Positions 42,187-50,860 of a stretch of DNA of 64,000 nucleotides are shown here, one piece after another (position 1 is the first letter of the stretch; each line of letters begins with the position of its first letter). The stretch spans positions 1 through 64,000 of the forward strand of contig JBCDGG010000001.1 of NCBI GenBank assembly GCA_038757905.1, in the 5' to 3' direction. This stretch comes from HLUCCA09 sp038757905. GTDB taxonomy: Bacteria > Pseudomonadota > Alphaproteobacteria > Rhodobacterales > Rhodobacteraceae. The notes under the pieces were generated by a model. It was not told the origin of the DNA. It did not search any database and worked only from the letters and a program-made list of their open reading frames with translations. The position numbers and the translations under genes were made by a program.

Positions 42187-42205
42187 AATGTAACGTTGTA
42201 ACATT
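42187..42205. promoter_or_regulatory. Zur-type operator 1
   Basis: AATGTAACGTTGTAACATT is an imperfect palindrome (AATGT-AC ... GT-ACATT) in the divergent promoter of the DUF1636/importer operon and the zur operon. It resembles alphaproteobacterial Zur boxes built around ATGTTA...TAACAT. The assignment rests on the adjacent zur gene and the regulated gene set. Confidence 0.7.
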
Positions 42206-42212
42206 GCGGTGC

Positions 42213-42229
42213 GTAACAGTAACTGTTAC
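42213..42229. promoter_or_regulatory. Zur-type operator 2
   Basis: GTAACAGTAACTGTTAC is a 17-bp palindrome with perfect 8-bp arms around a central A, 7 bp from operator 1. It is the nearer of the two to zur, so it probably controls the zur-zigA arm while operator 1 controls the importer arm. Confidence 0.72.
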
Positions 42230-42265
42230 ATTTCGTCAAGAACATCCGCTTCGGGAGGCGAGGAC

Positions 42266-42670
42266 GTGGGGAAACGGTCGAAGCGCATCACCCATGCGGA
42301 TCGGGTGCTGGGTTATCTGCAACGGCACGACCGGCCGCTCTCGGCCTACGAGATCCTGGAGGGGCTGCGCGGCGACGGAGTTTCGGCCTCGACCACCATC
42401 TACCGCGCCCTCGACAAGCTGCAGGACGCCGGCCTGGTGCACCGCATCGAATCGCTGAACGCCTGGACGGTCTGTTGCGGCGCACATCACGGGCGCGCCC
42501 CGGTCTTTGCCATCTGCGACGATTGCGGATCGGTGACCGAGCATATCGACACCGAGGTCGCGCACAGCATTGCAACCCTGTCGGAGCGTACCGGGTTCTC
42601 GCCCAATCACTCCGTTCTCGAAATCCACGGCCGATGCAGCGCGTGCGACGCCGGCGTGCCAGCCCATTGA
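42266..42670 (+). CDS. zur: Fur-family zinc uptake regulator Zur
   Basis: A 134-residue Fur-family repressor. The winged-helix part includes AYEILEGLRGDGVSASTTIYRALDKL and the dimerisation/metal part CCGAHHGRAPVFAICDDCGSV and CSACDAG, giving the two CxxC sites of the structural zinc found in Zur. I use GTG 42266 with GGGAGG 7 nt upstream; an upstream GTG at 42209 would lie over the operators. It heads the plus-strand zinc operon and is probably autoregulated. Confidence 0.9.
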   Translation: MGKRSKRITHADRVLGYLQRHDRPLSAYEILEGLRGDGVSASTTIYRALDKLQDAGLVHRIESLNAWTVCCGAHHGRAPVFAICDDCGSVTEHIDTEVAHSIATLSERTGFSPNHSVLEIHGRCSACDAGVPAH

Positions 42671-42681
42671 AAGGAAAGACA

Positions 42682-43653
42682 ATGGACCAGAATGCACGAG
42701 TGCCGGTAACGGTGCTGACCGGCTTCCTCGGCGCCGGAAAAACCACACTGCTGAACCGTATCCTGACGGAACGGCACGGCAAGAAATACGCCGTCATTGT
42801 GAACGAGTTCGGCGAGGAAGGCATCGACAACGATCTGGTCGTCGACGCCGATGAGGAAGTGTTCGAGATGAACAACGGGTGCATCTGCTGCACCGTCCGG
42901 GGGGATCTCATCCGCATCCTGAGCGGGCTCATGAAACGGGCAGACCAACTCGATGCGATCATCGTGGAAACCACTGGCCTGGCCGATCCCGCGCCGGTCG
43001 CCCAGACGTTCTTCGTCGACCAGGATGTGGCGAGCCGCACCAAACTCGATGCGATCGTGACCGTGGCGGATGCGGTCCATCTCGACGGTCAGCTGGGCGA
43101 GCATCACGAGGCCGAAGAACAGGTGGCCTTTGCCGATGTCTTGCTGCTCAACAAGACCGATCTTGTCGAGGGGGAGGGGCTGGAGCGGGTCGAGGCGCGT
43201 ATCCGCAAGATCAATCCCTATACGAAGATCATCCGCACCGCGCATTGTACCGCCCCGCTCGACGAGGTCGTGGGGTTGAACGCGTTCAGCCTGGACCGGG
43301 TGCTGGAGGTCGAGCCCGATTTCCTGACCTCCGATCACGACCACGAACATGACGACGATGTCACCAGCGTGTCCTTCGTGTCGGACACGCCGCTCGACCT
43401 CGACAAGTTCCAGACCTGGTTCGGCAAGCTGCTCCAGACGCGCGGCCAGGATATCCTGCGCTCGAAGGGCATTCTCGATTTCGCGGGCGAGACCGATCGC
43501 TATGTCTTTCAGGGCGTCCATATGCTGATGAGCGGATCGCCGATGGGGGCTTGGCCGGAAGGAAAGCCGCGCAACTCGCGCGTCGTATTCATCGGACGCG
43601 ATCTGGACTCCATGGGCCTGAAGGAAGGGTTCGAGGCGTGCAAGGCAGCGTGA
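42682..43653 (+). CDS. zigA: COG0523 GTP-binding zinc chaperone-like protein (ZigA type)
   Basis: A 323-residue G3E GTPase of the CobW/COG0523 family. Walker A GFLGAGKT (residues 14-21), the metal-binding GCICC (Cys67, Cys69, Cys70), ETTGLADP and NKTDL are visible. A His/Asp cluster DHDHEHDDD (~220) could bind zinc. Next to zur and the operators, it is expected to be induced in zinc deficiency and to deliver zinc to client enzymes. AAAGGA lies before the ATG. Confidence 0.93.
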   Translation: MDQNARVPVTVLTGFLGAGKTTLLNRILTERHGKKYAVIVNEFGEEGIDNDLVVDADEEVFEMNNGCICCTVRGDLIRILSGLMKRADQLDAIIVETTGLADPAPVAQTFFVDQDVASRTKLDAIVTVADAVHLDGQLGEHHEAEEQVAFADVLLLNKTDLVEGEGLERVEARIRKINPYTKIIRTAHCTAPLDEVVGLNAFSLDRVLEVEPDFLTSDHDHEHDDDVTSVSFVSDTPLDLDKFQTWFGKLLQTRGQDILRSKGILDFAGETDRYVFQGVHMLMSGSPMGAWPEGKPRNSRVVFIGRDLDSMGLKEGFEACKAA

Positions 43654-44690
43654 CGGCGGACGCACCGCACGTGACGGGCGCCCACCGGACGCAGCTTGAA
43701 CGGCGCGGCGAGCGGTTTGCGTTCGGCGCGCCGGTGACGGGGGCCGTCACGGCGGGCACCTGCGTCGCCGTCTCGTTCGGTGACGGGACGGTCCGCTTCT
43801 TTCGCCCCTGCTTCCCGCCATCGGAGGTCAGGGTGCATGACGGTGTCGTCCTGTGCATGGCGCCCGACGGCGATCATGTGCTGACCGGCGGCGACGACGG
43901 CCGGTTCCTGCGCACATCGTCCGACGGCGACGTGGAGGAGATCGCGGCGTTCGGTACCCGCTGGGTGGATTGCGTGGCCGCCAGCCAGGGGCACCGTGCC
44001 TGTTCGTCCGGCCGGGAGGCCCATGTCTGGCTGTCGGGGCAGCCCAAGGCGACGGTGTTCGAGCATGCCAGCACCGTCGGCGGCCTTGCCTTCGACGCTA
44101 AGGGGCGGCGATTGGCCGTGGCCTATTACGGCGGTGCGACCGTGTGGGATCGCGACCGGCGCTGGAAATCGTCAAAGCTCTTCTGGAAGGGCTTCCATGG
44201 CGACACTTGCTTTAGCCCCGATGGCAAGTATCTGGTAACGGCGATGCAGGAGAACGCACTCCATGCATGGCGCCTGCGCGACAAGGGGAACTTTGCGATG
44301 CCAGGATATCCGGCCAAGATCAAAAGCCTGACCTGGGTGGGAGACACGCCGCACCTGGTTACCTCCGGTGCCGACGAAGCGATCGCCTGGCCCTTCGACG
44401 GCAAGGACGGCCCCCTCGGCCGCAAACCCGTCTGCGTTGCGTTCAACGACGATGCGCTTGTCACCTGCGTGCGAGCATTGCCCGGCGAGGATGCCGTCTT
44501 GGTCGGGTTCCGCGATGGCGCGGTTCAGTTGGCCGAGTTGGACGAGACGAAGAAGGCGATCGTGCTTGCCCGCGCCACGGACGCGGAGGTGACCGCCATG
44601 GCCGTATCCGCAACGCTGTCGCATCTGCTGGTCGGCGATGCCAAAGGCAACGTCTTGTGGGCCCCGCTACGAGCGGCCAGCGGGGTATGA
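43650..44690 (+). CDS. WD40-repeat-like beta-propeller protein
   Basis: A 346-residue protein with six or seven blade-like repeats of roughly 40 residues, e.g. VRFFRPCFPPSEVRVHDGVV, HVLTGGDDGRFL, YLVTAMQENALHAWRL and HLLVGDAKGNVLW, as in WD40 domains. It has no signal peptide. The GTG at 43650 overlaps the zigA stop (GTGA), so it is coupled to the zinc operon. Such proteins recur after COG0523 genes in Rhodobacterales zinc loci; the role is not known. Confidence 0.82.
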   Translation: MTADAPHVTGAHRTQLERRGERFAFGAPVTGAVTAGTCVAVSFGDGTVRFFRPCFPPSEVRVHDGVVLCMAPDGDHVLTGGDDGRFLRTSSDGDVEEIAAFGTRWVDCVAASQGHRACSSGREAHVWLSGQPKATVFEHASTVGGLAFDAKGRRLAVAYYGGATVWDRDRRWKSSKLFWKGFHGDTCFSPDGKYLVTAMQENALHAWRLRDKGNFAMPGYPAKIKSLTWVGDTPHLVTSGADEAIAWPFDGKDGPLGRKPVCVAFNDDALVTCVRALPGEDAVLVGFRDGAVQLAELDETKKAIVLARATDAEVTAMAVSATLSHLLVGDAKGNVLWAPLRAASGV

Positions 44691-44944
44691 GGGGGATGTT
44701 CGACACCGCGCGTCCAGAACCGGACGCCGTTGCCCGCCTCAAGGCGCTGATTGTGGAGCGGTTCGCGCTTCCGGAGACAACGATGGTCAGCGTTGCGGAG
44801 TTGCGATGCCACGAGCCGGGGTGCCCTCCTGTGGAGACGGTGGTGACGGCGCGCGGTGACGACGGCACAGTCGAGGATTGGCGCATTGCCAAGCCACTGT
44901 CCGACATCGCGGCCGACGATGTCGACGGGCTGAGCCGCGTATGA
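44687..44944 (+). CDS. CHEPGC-motif small protein of zinc operons
   Basis: An 85-residue protein with the notable motif RCHEPGCPPVET (residues ~40-51), a possible metal or nucleotide site, followed by TARGDDGTVEDWRIAKPL. It has no signal peptide. The ATG overlaps the stop of the WD40-like gene and its own stop overlaps the next start. I do not know a function. The position inside a Zur-headed operon suggests a role in zinc sparing or handling. Confidence 0.78.
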   Translation: MRGMFDTARPEPDAVARLKALIVERFALPETTMVSVAELRCHEPGCPPVETVVTARGDDGTVEDWRIAKPLSDIAADDVDGLSRV

Positions 44945-45849
44945 TGACCCCTGTTTCGCCCGCTTCCGTTCCGCCCGCCCTTCTCGCTGTTGAGGAGCGC
45001 TTCTCGTGGTCCTGGGAGGGCGTCGACATCACCTGTCCGCTGACGCGCCGGGGCGAGGGCCCGCTGGCGCTTCTGCTCCCGGCACTGTCGTCGATCTCCA
45101 CCCGCAGCGAGATGCAGCCCCTTCAGGCCCGCCTCGCGGAGCGTTTCGAGACCGTGGCCCCCGATTGGCCCGGCTTCGGAACCAAGGCGAAGCCCCGCGT
45201 CGACTGGACGCCGCAGGCCATGGCTGCCTGGCTGGATCACGTGCTGACGCAAGTCGCGCCCCAGCCGTCGCTGATCGTGGCCGCGGGCCACGCTGCCGGG
45301 TATCTGCTGCGGCATTTCTCCGAGCATCCTGAAAGTACCGGCCGCGCCGTGCTCGTCGCGCCCACATGGCGCGGGCCCTTGCCCACGATGATGGGCCGCC
45401 GCCCGCCCTGGCTGGCCCGTGTGCGGCGCACGATGGATCTTCCGGTGATTGGCCCGGCGCTCTACGCGCTCAACCTCAATCCGCTGGTAATCGGGCGGAT
45501 GGCGAAGGGCCATGTCTATTCCGATCCGCAATGGCTCACCCACAAGCGCATGGTGCGCAAACGGGCCGTCGCGCGCGCCTCCGGCGCCCGGTTCGCCTCG
45601 GTGCGTTTTGTGACCGGCGCGCTCGATCCCTTCGAGACGGCCGAGGACGCGCAGGCCGCAGCGGCAGCGCTCCCGAAGGACAAGCTGGCGTTCGTCTGGG
45701 GCGACGATACCCCGCGGAAATCCAAAGCGGCCATGGCGGCGCTCGCCGAGGCGGCAGGCGTCGCGCCCGAGGTGCTGCCGTCAGGCAAACTGGCCCTCCA
45801 CGAAGAGTTTGCAGACGACCTCGCCGACCTGATCCTGCATCGGCCTTGA
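44941..45849 (+). CDS. Alpha/beta-hydrolase-like protein lacking the nucleophile serine
   Basis: A 302-residue alpha/beta-hydrolase-fold protein. At the nucleophile elbow the sequence is GHAAG (residues 116-120), where the family normally has GHSxG, so the Ser is Ala118. An acid-like Asp occurs in TGALDPFE and a His in LALHEEF. It may be inactive or use a different mechanism. It is coupled to the previous gene by an ATGA overlap and ends the zinc-linked operon. Confidence 0.82.
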   Translation: MMTPVSPASVPPALLAVEERFSWSWEGVDITCPLTRRGEGPLALLLPALSSISTRSEMQPLQARLAERFETVAPDWPGFGTKAKPRVDWTPQAMAAWLDHVLTQVAPQPSLIVAAGHAAGYLLRHFSEHPESTGRAVLVAPTWRGPLPTMMGRRPPWLARVRRTMDLPVIGPALYALNLNPLVIGRMAKGHVYSDPQWLTHKRMVRKRAVARASGARFASVRFVTGALDPFETAEDAQAAAAALPKDKLAFVWGDDTPRKSKAAMAALAEAAGVAPEVLPSGKLALHEEFADDLADLILHRP

Positions 45850-46164
45850 CCCGTATCGACACGTCTCGGCAAGCGGCCATCGTCCACCCGCCGCGGCATG
45901 CCCTCAGCCCAATCGGAGCCTTCATCGCTCCAATCCTGTAGATGACCGCGCCAACATAACCACCCGCCCAAAAACCCTGACGCGCCCGCACTGGCCCGCT
46001 CAAGCTCTGCACGTGTATCGAAACCATTAATGGTCGACGGTATGAGTCGGGTTGGAGCCCACTTTGACCAATGCTGCACCGTGCGCAAATGTCTGCTGTT
46101 GAGCATCAGACGGGATGATGCTTAGTATGATAAAAGCAAAGCTGTCAGAATTAGGCGCGAGTTC
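45850..46164. other. Intergenic region at a composition change
   Basis: 315 bp with no gene recognised. GC content falls sharply toward the ATP-grasp gene. It should contain that gene's promoter. Confidence 0.4.
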
Positions 46165-46962
46165 ATGCAATGGATACTTCAGGATTTCCAGGACACTCGG
46201 AAAATGGCCGATGCGCTGGATCGGCTTGGAATTCCGTACACCCGGCACAAAGTGGTGCCTTTTGTCGGTGAGCTGACACCGCCTCCGTCTATTAAAGACC
46301 CGAACGCGGTAGTCATGTTCGGCTCATATACCTTATGGCGATACGCACAAGCTAACGGCCTTAAGCCCGGCGTCTTCAAGGTAAGGCCTTTTGTCCACGA
46401 GAAGCCTTGGCATCCGTTCCTCCTCAATGGATCGGACGCGCTCTTCTTGACGCTGCGAGATGTCCCGGAACAACTCCTTAATGACGGAAAGAGTTGGTTT
46501 TTTCGCCCGGTAGAGGATAGCAAAGAAGAGTCGGGAAAGGTACAGACAACAGTTGAAATCATTGGCTTGGCCAACAAGGTACTTGCGCTCGAAGAGCGCG
46601 AGATACCTAGGGGATCGCTCCGTCATGACACAGAATTGATGTTCACTAAACCCGTTCGCATTCTCAAAGAGTGGCGACTGTGGGTAGTCGGAGATGAGAT
46701 TGTTACCTTCTCACTGTACAAGGAGGGATCGCGCGTCGTTTATCGACGTGAAATTGATGAGGATGCCTTGGAGTTTGCCAAGGGGCTAGTATTGGCAAAC
46801 CCGAATTATTCTCGCGCATACGTTATAGATGTCTGCCTTACAGACGATGGACTAAAGATGCTCGAAACAAATTGCATAAATGCGGCGGGTTTCTATGAGG
46901 CCGACGTATTGAAACTGGCGTCGTCAATCGACGCGGTTTCGAAAGGCCACGACAGAAGCTGA
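46165..46962 (+). CDS. ATP-grasp domain protein (DUF4343-like)
   Basis: A 265-residue protein with the ATP-grasp layout: KVRPFVHEKPWHPFLLNG, WFFRPVEDSKE (ATP-contacting), EWRLWVVGDEIV and the metal-binding end YVIDVCL...MLETNCINAAGF with the acidic residue and E-x-N. ATP-grasp enzymes ligate a carboxylate to an amine. It has much lower GC than its neighbours, rare-codon use and no clear operon partner, suggesting recent acquisition. Substrates are unknown; phage-related DUF4343 members exist. Confidence 0.82.
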   Translation: MQWILQDFQDTRKMADALDRLGIPYTRHKVVPFVGELTPPPSIKDPNAVVMFGSYTLWRYAQANGLKPGVFKVRPFVHEKPWHPFLLNGSDALFLTLRDVPEQLLNDGKSWFFRPVEDSKEESGKVQTTVEIIGLANKVLALEEREIPRGSLRHDTELMFTKPVRILKEWRLWVVGDEIVTFSLYKEGSRVVYRREIDEDALEFAKGLVLANPNYSRAYVIDVCLTDDGLKMLETNCINAAGFYEADVLKLASSIDAVSKGHDRS

Positions 46963-47651
46963 CACTAGCGCAATCGTAGCGAAAGGGCGCGCTGTCCGCA
47001 TCGGGATCGCTGCGGTGCAGCGCTGAGAGGGGTCGGGAGCGAGAGGGGTGCCGCGGTGTCTCGAACGGCGCGGTTGTCTTGTCGCGCTGACGGGTCTTCG
47101 CGTTGGGCAGGCTATAGGGCAGCGGCGGTTGGCGTGAATGGAGCCGGGTGCGGGCCGGGCGGGGGCGTGGGGCATCGCGCCCCGGGTCAGGCGCCGTACG
47201 GCATGCGGGCGCGTCGTGAGGCCATCGCCACCGGTGCTGCCCTACGAGTGGATAGCCGGGTTGGATGATCCCAGAACGGCGGTGGGGCCTCACACGCGCA
47301 CCTGCCACCGTGCCTATGCCGTTCCGTAACGTCCGCACGATCTGGCGTGAACCGTCAGAGACAAGCCGCGTCCCGCGCGATCAGTCCGCGCTTATCCGCG
47401 TTGCATCGAACGGCAGATCCGCAAGCTCGCGCGGGCTCATCGTGCGGAGCGTCGGATGCGAGAGGGGGTCACGCCGCCACTGCGCTCTGTTTCGTTCGGC
47501 GCACCCGTCGCAGGGATCCGGACGCTTCGGTTGTGGGCGCTGGAGGAACGTGGCGGCCGTGAGGAGAAAGGTATATGGCATAGCTGCATAAGATCACGCC
47601 CCTGCTTCATTTTTCATCGATATCTGGTCGATCATTATATAGCCTGCCTAT
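46963..47651. other. Intergenic region
   Basis: About 690 bp with no supportable gene. Short frames on both strands are mutually overlapping. The last ~40 bp (ATTATATAGCC and nearby TATATG) are AT-rich and probably include the promoter of the LysR-type gene at 47652. Confidence 0.4.
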
Positions 47652-48542
47652 ATGCGTGAGCTTTCCAATGTGAACCTGACCGCTCTGCGCGCGGTGGAAG
47701 CGGTCGCCCGTCTCGGGACGCTTCGCGCCGCTGCGACCGAGCTTGGCGTGACGCCGGGGGCGGTCAGTCAGCAGATCATCAAGGCGGAAGCTCAACTCGA
47801 TCGGACGCTGTTCGAGCGCAGGCCAAAAGGACTGGAACCAACGGAGTTGGGCCGCGAGGTGGCAACGCATCTGACGGACGGGTTTTCTTCCCTCGCCCGT
47901 GGCGTCGCCCTGACGCGGCAAAGCACGAGGAATGCCATCACCGTTTCCGTCGCCCCGGTCTTCGCGGGAAAGTGGCTGGTGTGGCGGCTGGGGCGGTTTT
48001 CCAGCGCGCATCCCGATCTTCGCGTGCAGATCGACGCATCGGTGGCGCTCACCGTGCCCAGGCCCGGCGAGATCGACGCCTGTATCCGCGTGGGCTGGGG
48101 GGATTGGACCGGCGTCCGCGCCGAAGCGATCCTGCCTCAGCGCGTCTTTCCGGTCTGCGCGCCCGGCTTGGCGGACCGGCTGCGCGATGTCTCCGATCTT
48201 GCACAAGTGCCGATCATCCGCGAACCGAACGCCATGTTCGGATGGGACGTCTGGCTGTCCCCGAACGGAATGTCGGAGGATCAGTTGGGAGAGGGTCCGG
48301 TCTTCTCCGACGCCTCGTTGTGTCTGGATGCGGCCGTGGCGGGGCAGGGCGTGTTTCTGGCATGGGAGACCCTGGCGCAAGACGCCCTCGCCATGGGGCG
48401 CATCGTGACGCCGTTCCCCGGCCGGTTTCCAACGGGCATATCCTACTGGTTCGTGGAGCCGGAAGGGCGCCCCAGGCCGCCGCAGGTCGAAGCGTTCCGC
48501 AGGTGGCTCATCGAGGAACTCTGCGAAGGCTGCAACGCATGA
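47652..48542 (+). CDS. LysR-family regulator (GcvA-like)
   Basis: A 296-residue LysR-type regulator. The N-terminal winged helix-turn-helix is seen in TALRAVEAVARLGTLRAAATELGVTPGAVSQQI (residues ~7-40), and a periplasmic-binding-like effector domain follows, as in the GcvA/AmpR subgroup, ending SYWFVEPEGR. There is no adjacent target gene; the next genes lie on the other strand. The effector is unknown. Confidence 0.93.
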   Translation: MRELSNVNLTALRAVEAVARLGTLRAAATELGVTPGAVSQQIIKAEAQLDRTLFERRPKGLEPTELGREVATHLTDGFSSLARGVALTRQSTRNAITVSVAPVFAGKWLVWRLGRFSSAHPDLRVQIDASVALTVPRPGEIDACIRVGWGDWTGVRAEAILPQRVFPVCAPGLADRLRDVSDLAQVPIIREPNAMFGWDVWLSPNGMSEDQLGEGPVFSDASLCLDAAVAGQGVFLAWETLAQDALAMGRIVTPFPGRFPTGISYWFVEPEGRPRPPQVEAFRRWLIEELCEGCNA

Positions 48543-48949
48543 TCGGGTCTCCGGCCCGGAGACTGTGCTTGAGGGCGGACGTGTTCGCTCGGGCAGTGAA
48601 CGCCGCATCTGCCAAGCTAACCATGGGGATGCGCGGACGGCGCCCTGAGCGACGCGGGTCCTGCGGGCACGGCCCGCCCGGGCGACCGCGTTCGTTAAGC
48701 CGCCGCCAACCGGGCGCCTCACGGGTCAGCCCAACGCGTACCGAAACGGGCTTAGGGCCGGCCTGAGCCTACGGCGGACCAGATGCAACATCGGCCGATC
48801 CCCGCGAGGGGAGGTCTGTGGTCGGGGAGCGTCCAGATCCTGGAGCACAAGGGCCCAGTACGGCCCGAAGAGCCTGCTCGCCGAAGGCGCGAGAGGAGGG
48901 TTTTCCCTTACTGCGGACAAGAGTGAGGTCGCTCAGAGTGATTTGTAGA
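48543..48949. other. Intergenic region
   Basis: 407 bp between a plus-strand gene end and a minus-strand gene end. I see no gene and no clear terminator. Confidence 0.4.
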
Positions 48950-49768
48950 TCACCCCTCCGCCGGTGCGACGGCCCGCTGATAGAGATGCCACGTGGTGTG
49001 GCCCAGAATCGGAAGCGTGAAGATCAGGCCCAGAAACGCCGGAACCAGCGACACCAGCATGGTGACGGAGATGATCGCCGCCCAGGTGAGCATGACCCAC
49101 GGATTTTCCGTCACGACGCGGATGGAGGTGAGCATGGCGGACACGAAGTCGATCTCGCGGTCGAGCAGAATGGGCATGGCGACGACGGTCACCGAGAACA
49201 GGACGGCCGACAGAAACGCGCCGATGCAGGAGCCGATGGCAAGAAAGGTCCAACCCTCCGGTGTGGAGAACACGGTGTCGAGGAACCCGTCTAGGTCCGA
49301 GAATGAGGAATTCTGCAGGACGATCACCAGAACCGTCCGGAACTGGTAGAACCACACCCACAGGATGAACAGGGTGACAAAGGCCATCCAGCCCATCTCG
49401 CGTTTGCGTTGATTGGCCATGACGGTGAGGATCTCGGACCAGCCGAACGGCTCGTGCCGCTGCAACCGGCGCGACATCTCATAGAGCCCGGCGGCGGCGA
49501 ACGGGGCGACCAGCGGAAAGGCGACGGCGGCGGGCAGGAGCATCCAGATCTTGCCGAGCCAGACCAGGGTCCAGACGAAGAGGATGCCGAAGACCGCATA
49601 GAACAGGCCGAAGAAGCCGCTCATGACGGGGCGCGCCAGAAAGTCCGACAGCCCGGCCCTCAGCGAGGCCTTGATGTCATCCGCCGTCACCGTGTTGACG
49701 GTCGGCATGGCCGGTTGCGGCGGCGTCAGGTTGTCTGGCGGTGTGGATCCGTCGGGCTTGGATGTCAT
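48950..49768 (-). CDS. DUF2189 integral membrane protein
   Basis: A 272-residue protein with about six hydrophobic helices after a ~40-residue Pro/Thr-rich cytoplasmic start. Segments such as FPLVAPFAAAGLYEMSRRLQ and DREIDFVSAMLTSIRVVTENP are characteristic of DUF2189, which is often found near cytochrome or respiratory genes but is of unknown function. GGAGG lies 8 nt before ATG 49768; an upstream in-frame ATG at 49855 is unlikely. Confidence 0.93.
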   Translation of the reverse strand: MTSKPDGSTPPDNLTPPQPAMPTVNTVTADDIKASLRAGLSDFLARPVMSGFFGLFYAVFGILFVWTLVWLGKIWMLLPAAVAFPLVAPFAAAGLYEMSRRLQRHEPFGWSEILTVMANQRKREMGWMAFVTLFILWVWFYQFRTVLVIVLQNSSFSDLDGFLDTVFSTPEGWTFLAIGSCIGAFLSAVLFSVTVVAMPILLDREIDFVSAMLTSIRVVTENPWVMLTWAAIISVTMLVSLVPAFLGLIFTLPILGHTTWHLYQRAVAPAEG

Positions 49769-50120
49769 GGCGCACTCCTCCCGGAGCAAGGCGCCGCGCG
49801 GGTCGGATGGACAGCAGACCCAGCGACAAAACAGGCATCCCTCCTCCTTTGGCAAGACTGTCTCAGGTCAGGCGCAAGGGCAAGGGGGAGGAGAGCGGCC
49901 ATGTCCCGCCGCGCTTTTCTCTGCCTCAGATCGGAGAGGGGGTTTCGGAATGACACACCCAAACCGGCACGAGCCCTGACAAGTCTGGTTTGCCCGCGCC
50001 TGCGCCAACTGAAGCTCCTCACCGGACGCTCCCCCAGGGACCGGCGTCCGCATCGGACGGGCGCTGCGGCGCACCTGAATGCCCGTTTCGCCTGTATGGT
50101 CGGCGGAGGGGCGGGCCCGT
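49769..50120. other. Intergenic region
   Basis: 352 bp between two minus-strand genes, so the promoter of the DUF2189 gene should lie here. No gene is recognised. Confidence 0.4.
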
Positions 50121-50684
50121 CTAACGCAGCAGGATCGCGTGCAGACTGGCTTCCAGCCGTCTCTTCAGTTCCCGCCGCTCTTCCTCGCTGAGCGGGATTT
50201 CCGCCATGATACGAAAGCGAAGGACAAGCCCCGCCAGCTGCGTCGCGATCAGTGTGGCGCGGGCGCCCTTGTCGGGGCCTTCGAGGATCCGCTCCAGCGG
50301 TGTTAACGCAGCCTCCTGCAGGCGTGCGATCAACAGCGGCCCGGCTTCCCTGCTGGCGATGGATCGCACGAGGACGACGAAGGCGTCGAAGCCGTCCTTC
50401 GGCCCAGTGTCGACATAGAGTTCAGCCAGGCGTCGTGCCACCTCCGCCGGTGTTCCCTGCAGGAGCGGTTGCAGGTTCAGATGCGGCAGCACGGCCTTCT
50501 CGAAGAGCCCGAGTTTCGAGCCGTAGTACCTGTTGATCAGGGTCAGGTTGATGCCGGCGCGGTCGGCGATCTCGCGGGTGGTTGCGCCGTCATAGCCCTT
50601 TTCGTGAAACACCGTTTGTGCGGCGCGAAGAATACGCTCCGCCGTCGCTTCGGCATTTCGGATGTTTGGTGTCGCGTTCTTCAC
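50121..50684 (-). CDS. TetR-family repressor
   Basis: A 187-residue TetR regulator. The N-terminal helix-turn-helix is RILRAAQTVFHEKGYDGATT...INLTLINRYYGSKLGLF (residues ~17-62), with a helical ligand-binding domain after it. It is divergent from the Tat-exported SDR gene, with palindromic operators between them, so it probably represses that gene and itself. The ligand is unknown. Confidence 0.94.
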   Translation of the reverse strand: MKNATPNIRNAEATAERILRAAQTVFHEKGYDGATTREIADRAGINLTLINRYYGSKLGLFEKAVLPHLNLQPLLQGTPAEVARRLAELYVDTGPKDGFDAFVVLVRSIASREAGPLLIARLQEAALTPLERILEGPDKGARATLIATQLAGLVLRFRIMAEIPLSEEERRELKRRLEASLHAILLR

Positions 50685-50734
50685 TGCGTCCGCTCTAAGT
50701 AATCACTCGTTGACTTTTGGCTCTGATCAGGTAG

Positions 50735-50750
50735 GTAATCAAGTGATTAC
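50735..50750. promoter_or_regulatory. TetR-type operator
   Basis: GTAATCAAGTGATTAC has perfect 7-bp arms (GTAATCA/TGATTAC) around AG. A second site at 50699-50714 (GTAATCACTCGTTGAC) keeps the left half but not the right, 36 bp away. Both lie in the gap between the divergent TetR and SDR genes. Confidence 0.72.
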
Positions 50751-50860
50751 AAAACCCGTCGCCCGATGTCGCCATGTGCAGGCGCGCCCTTGGCCCATGC
50801 AAGGGCCGCGCGATCAAGGCGCATGTCAACCGCATCGCCGCGCCAAAGGAGCATGCCCGC

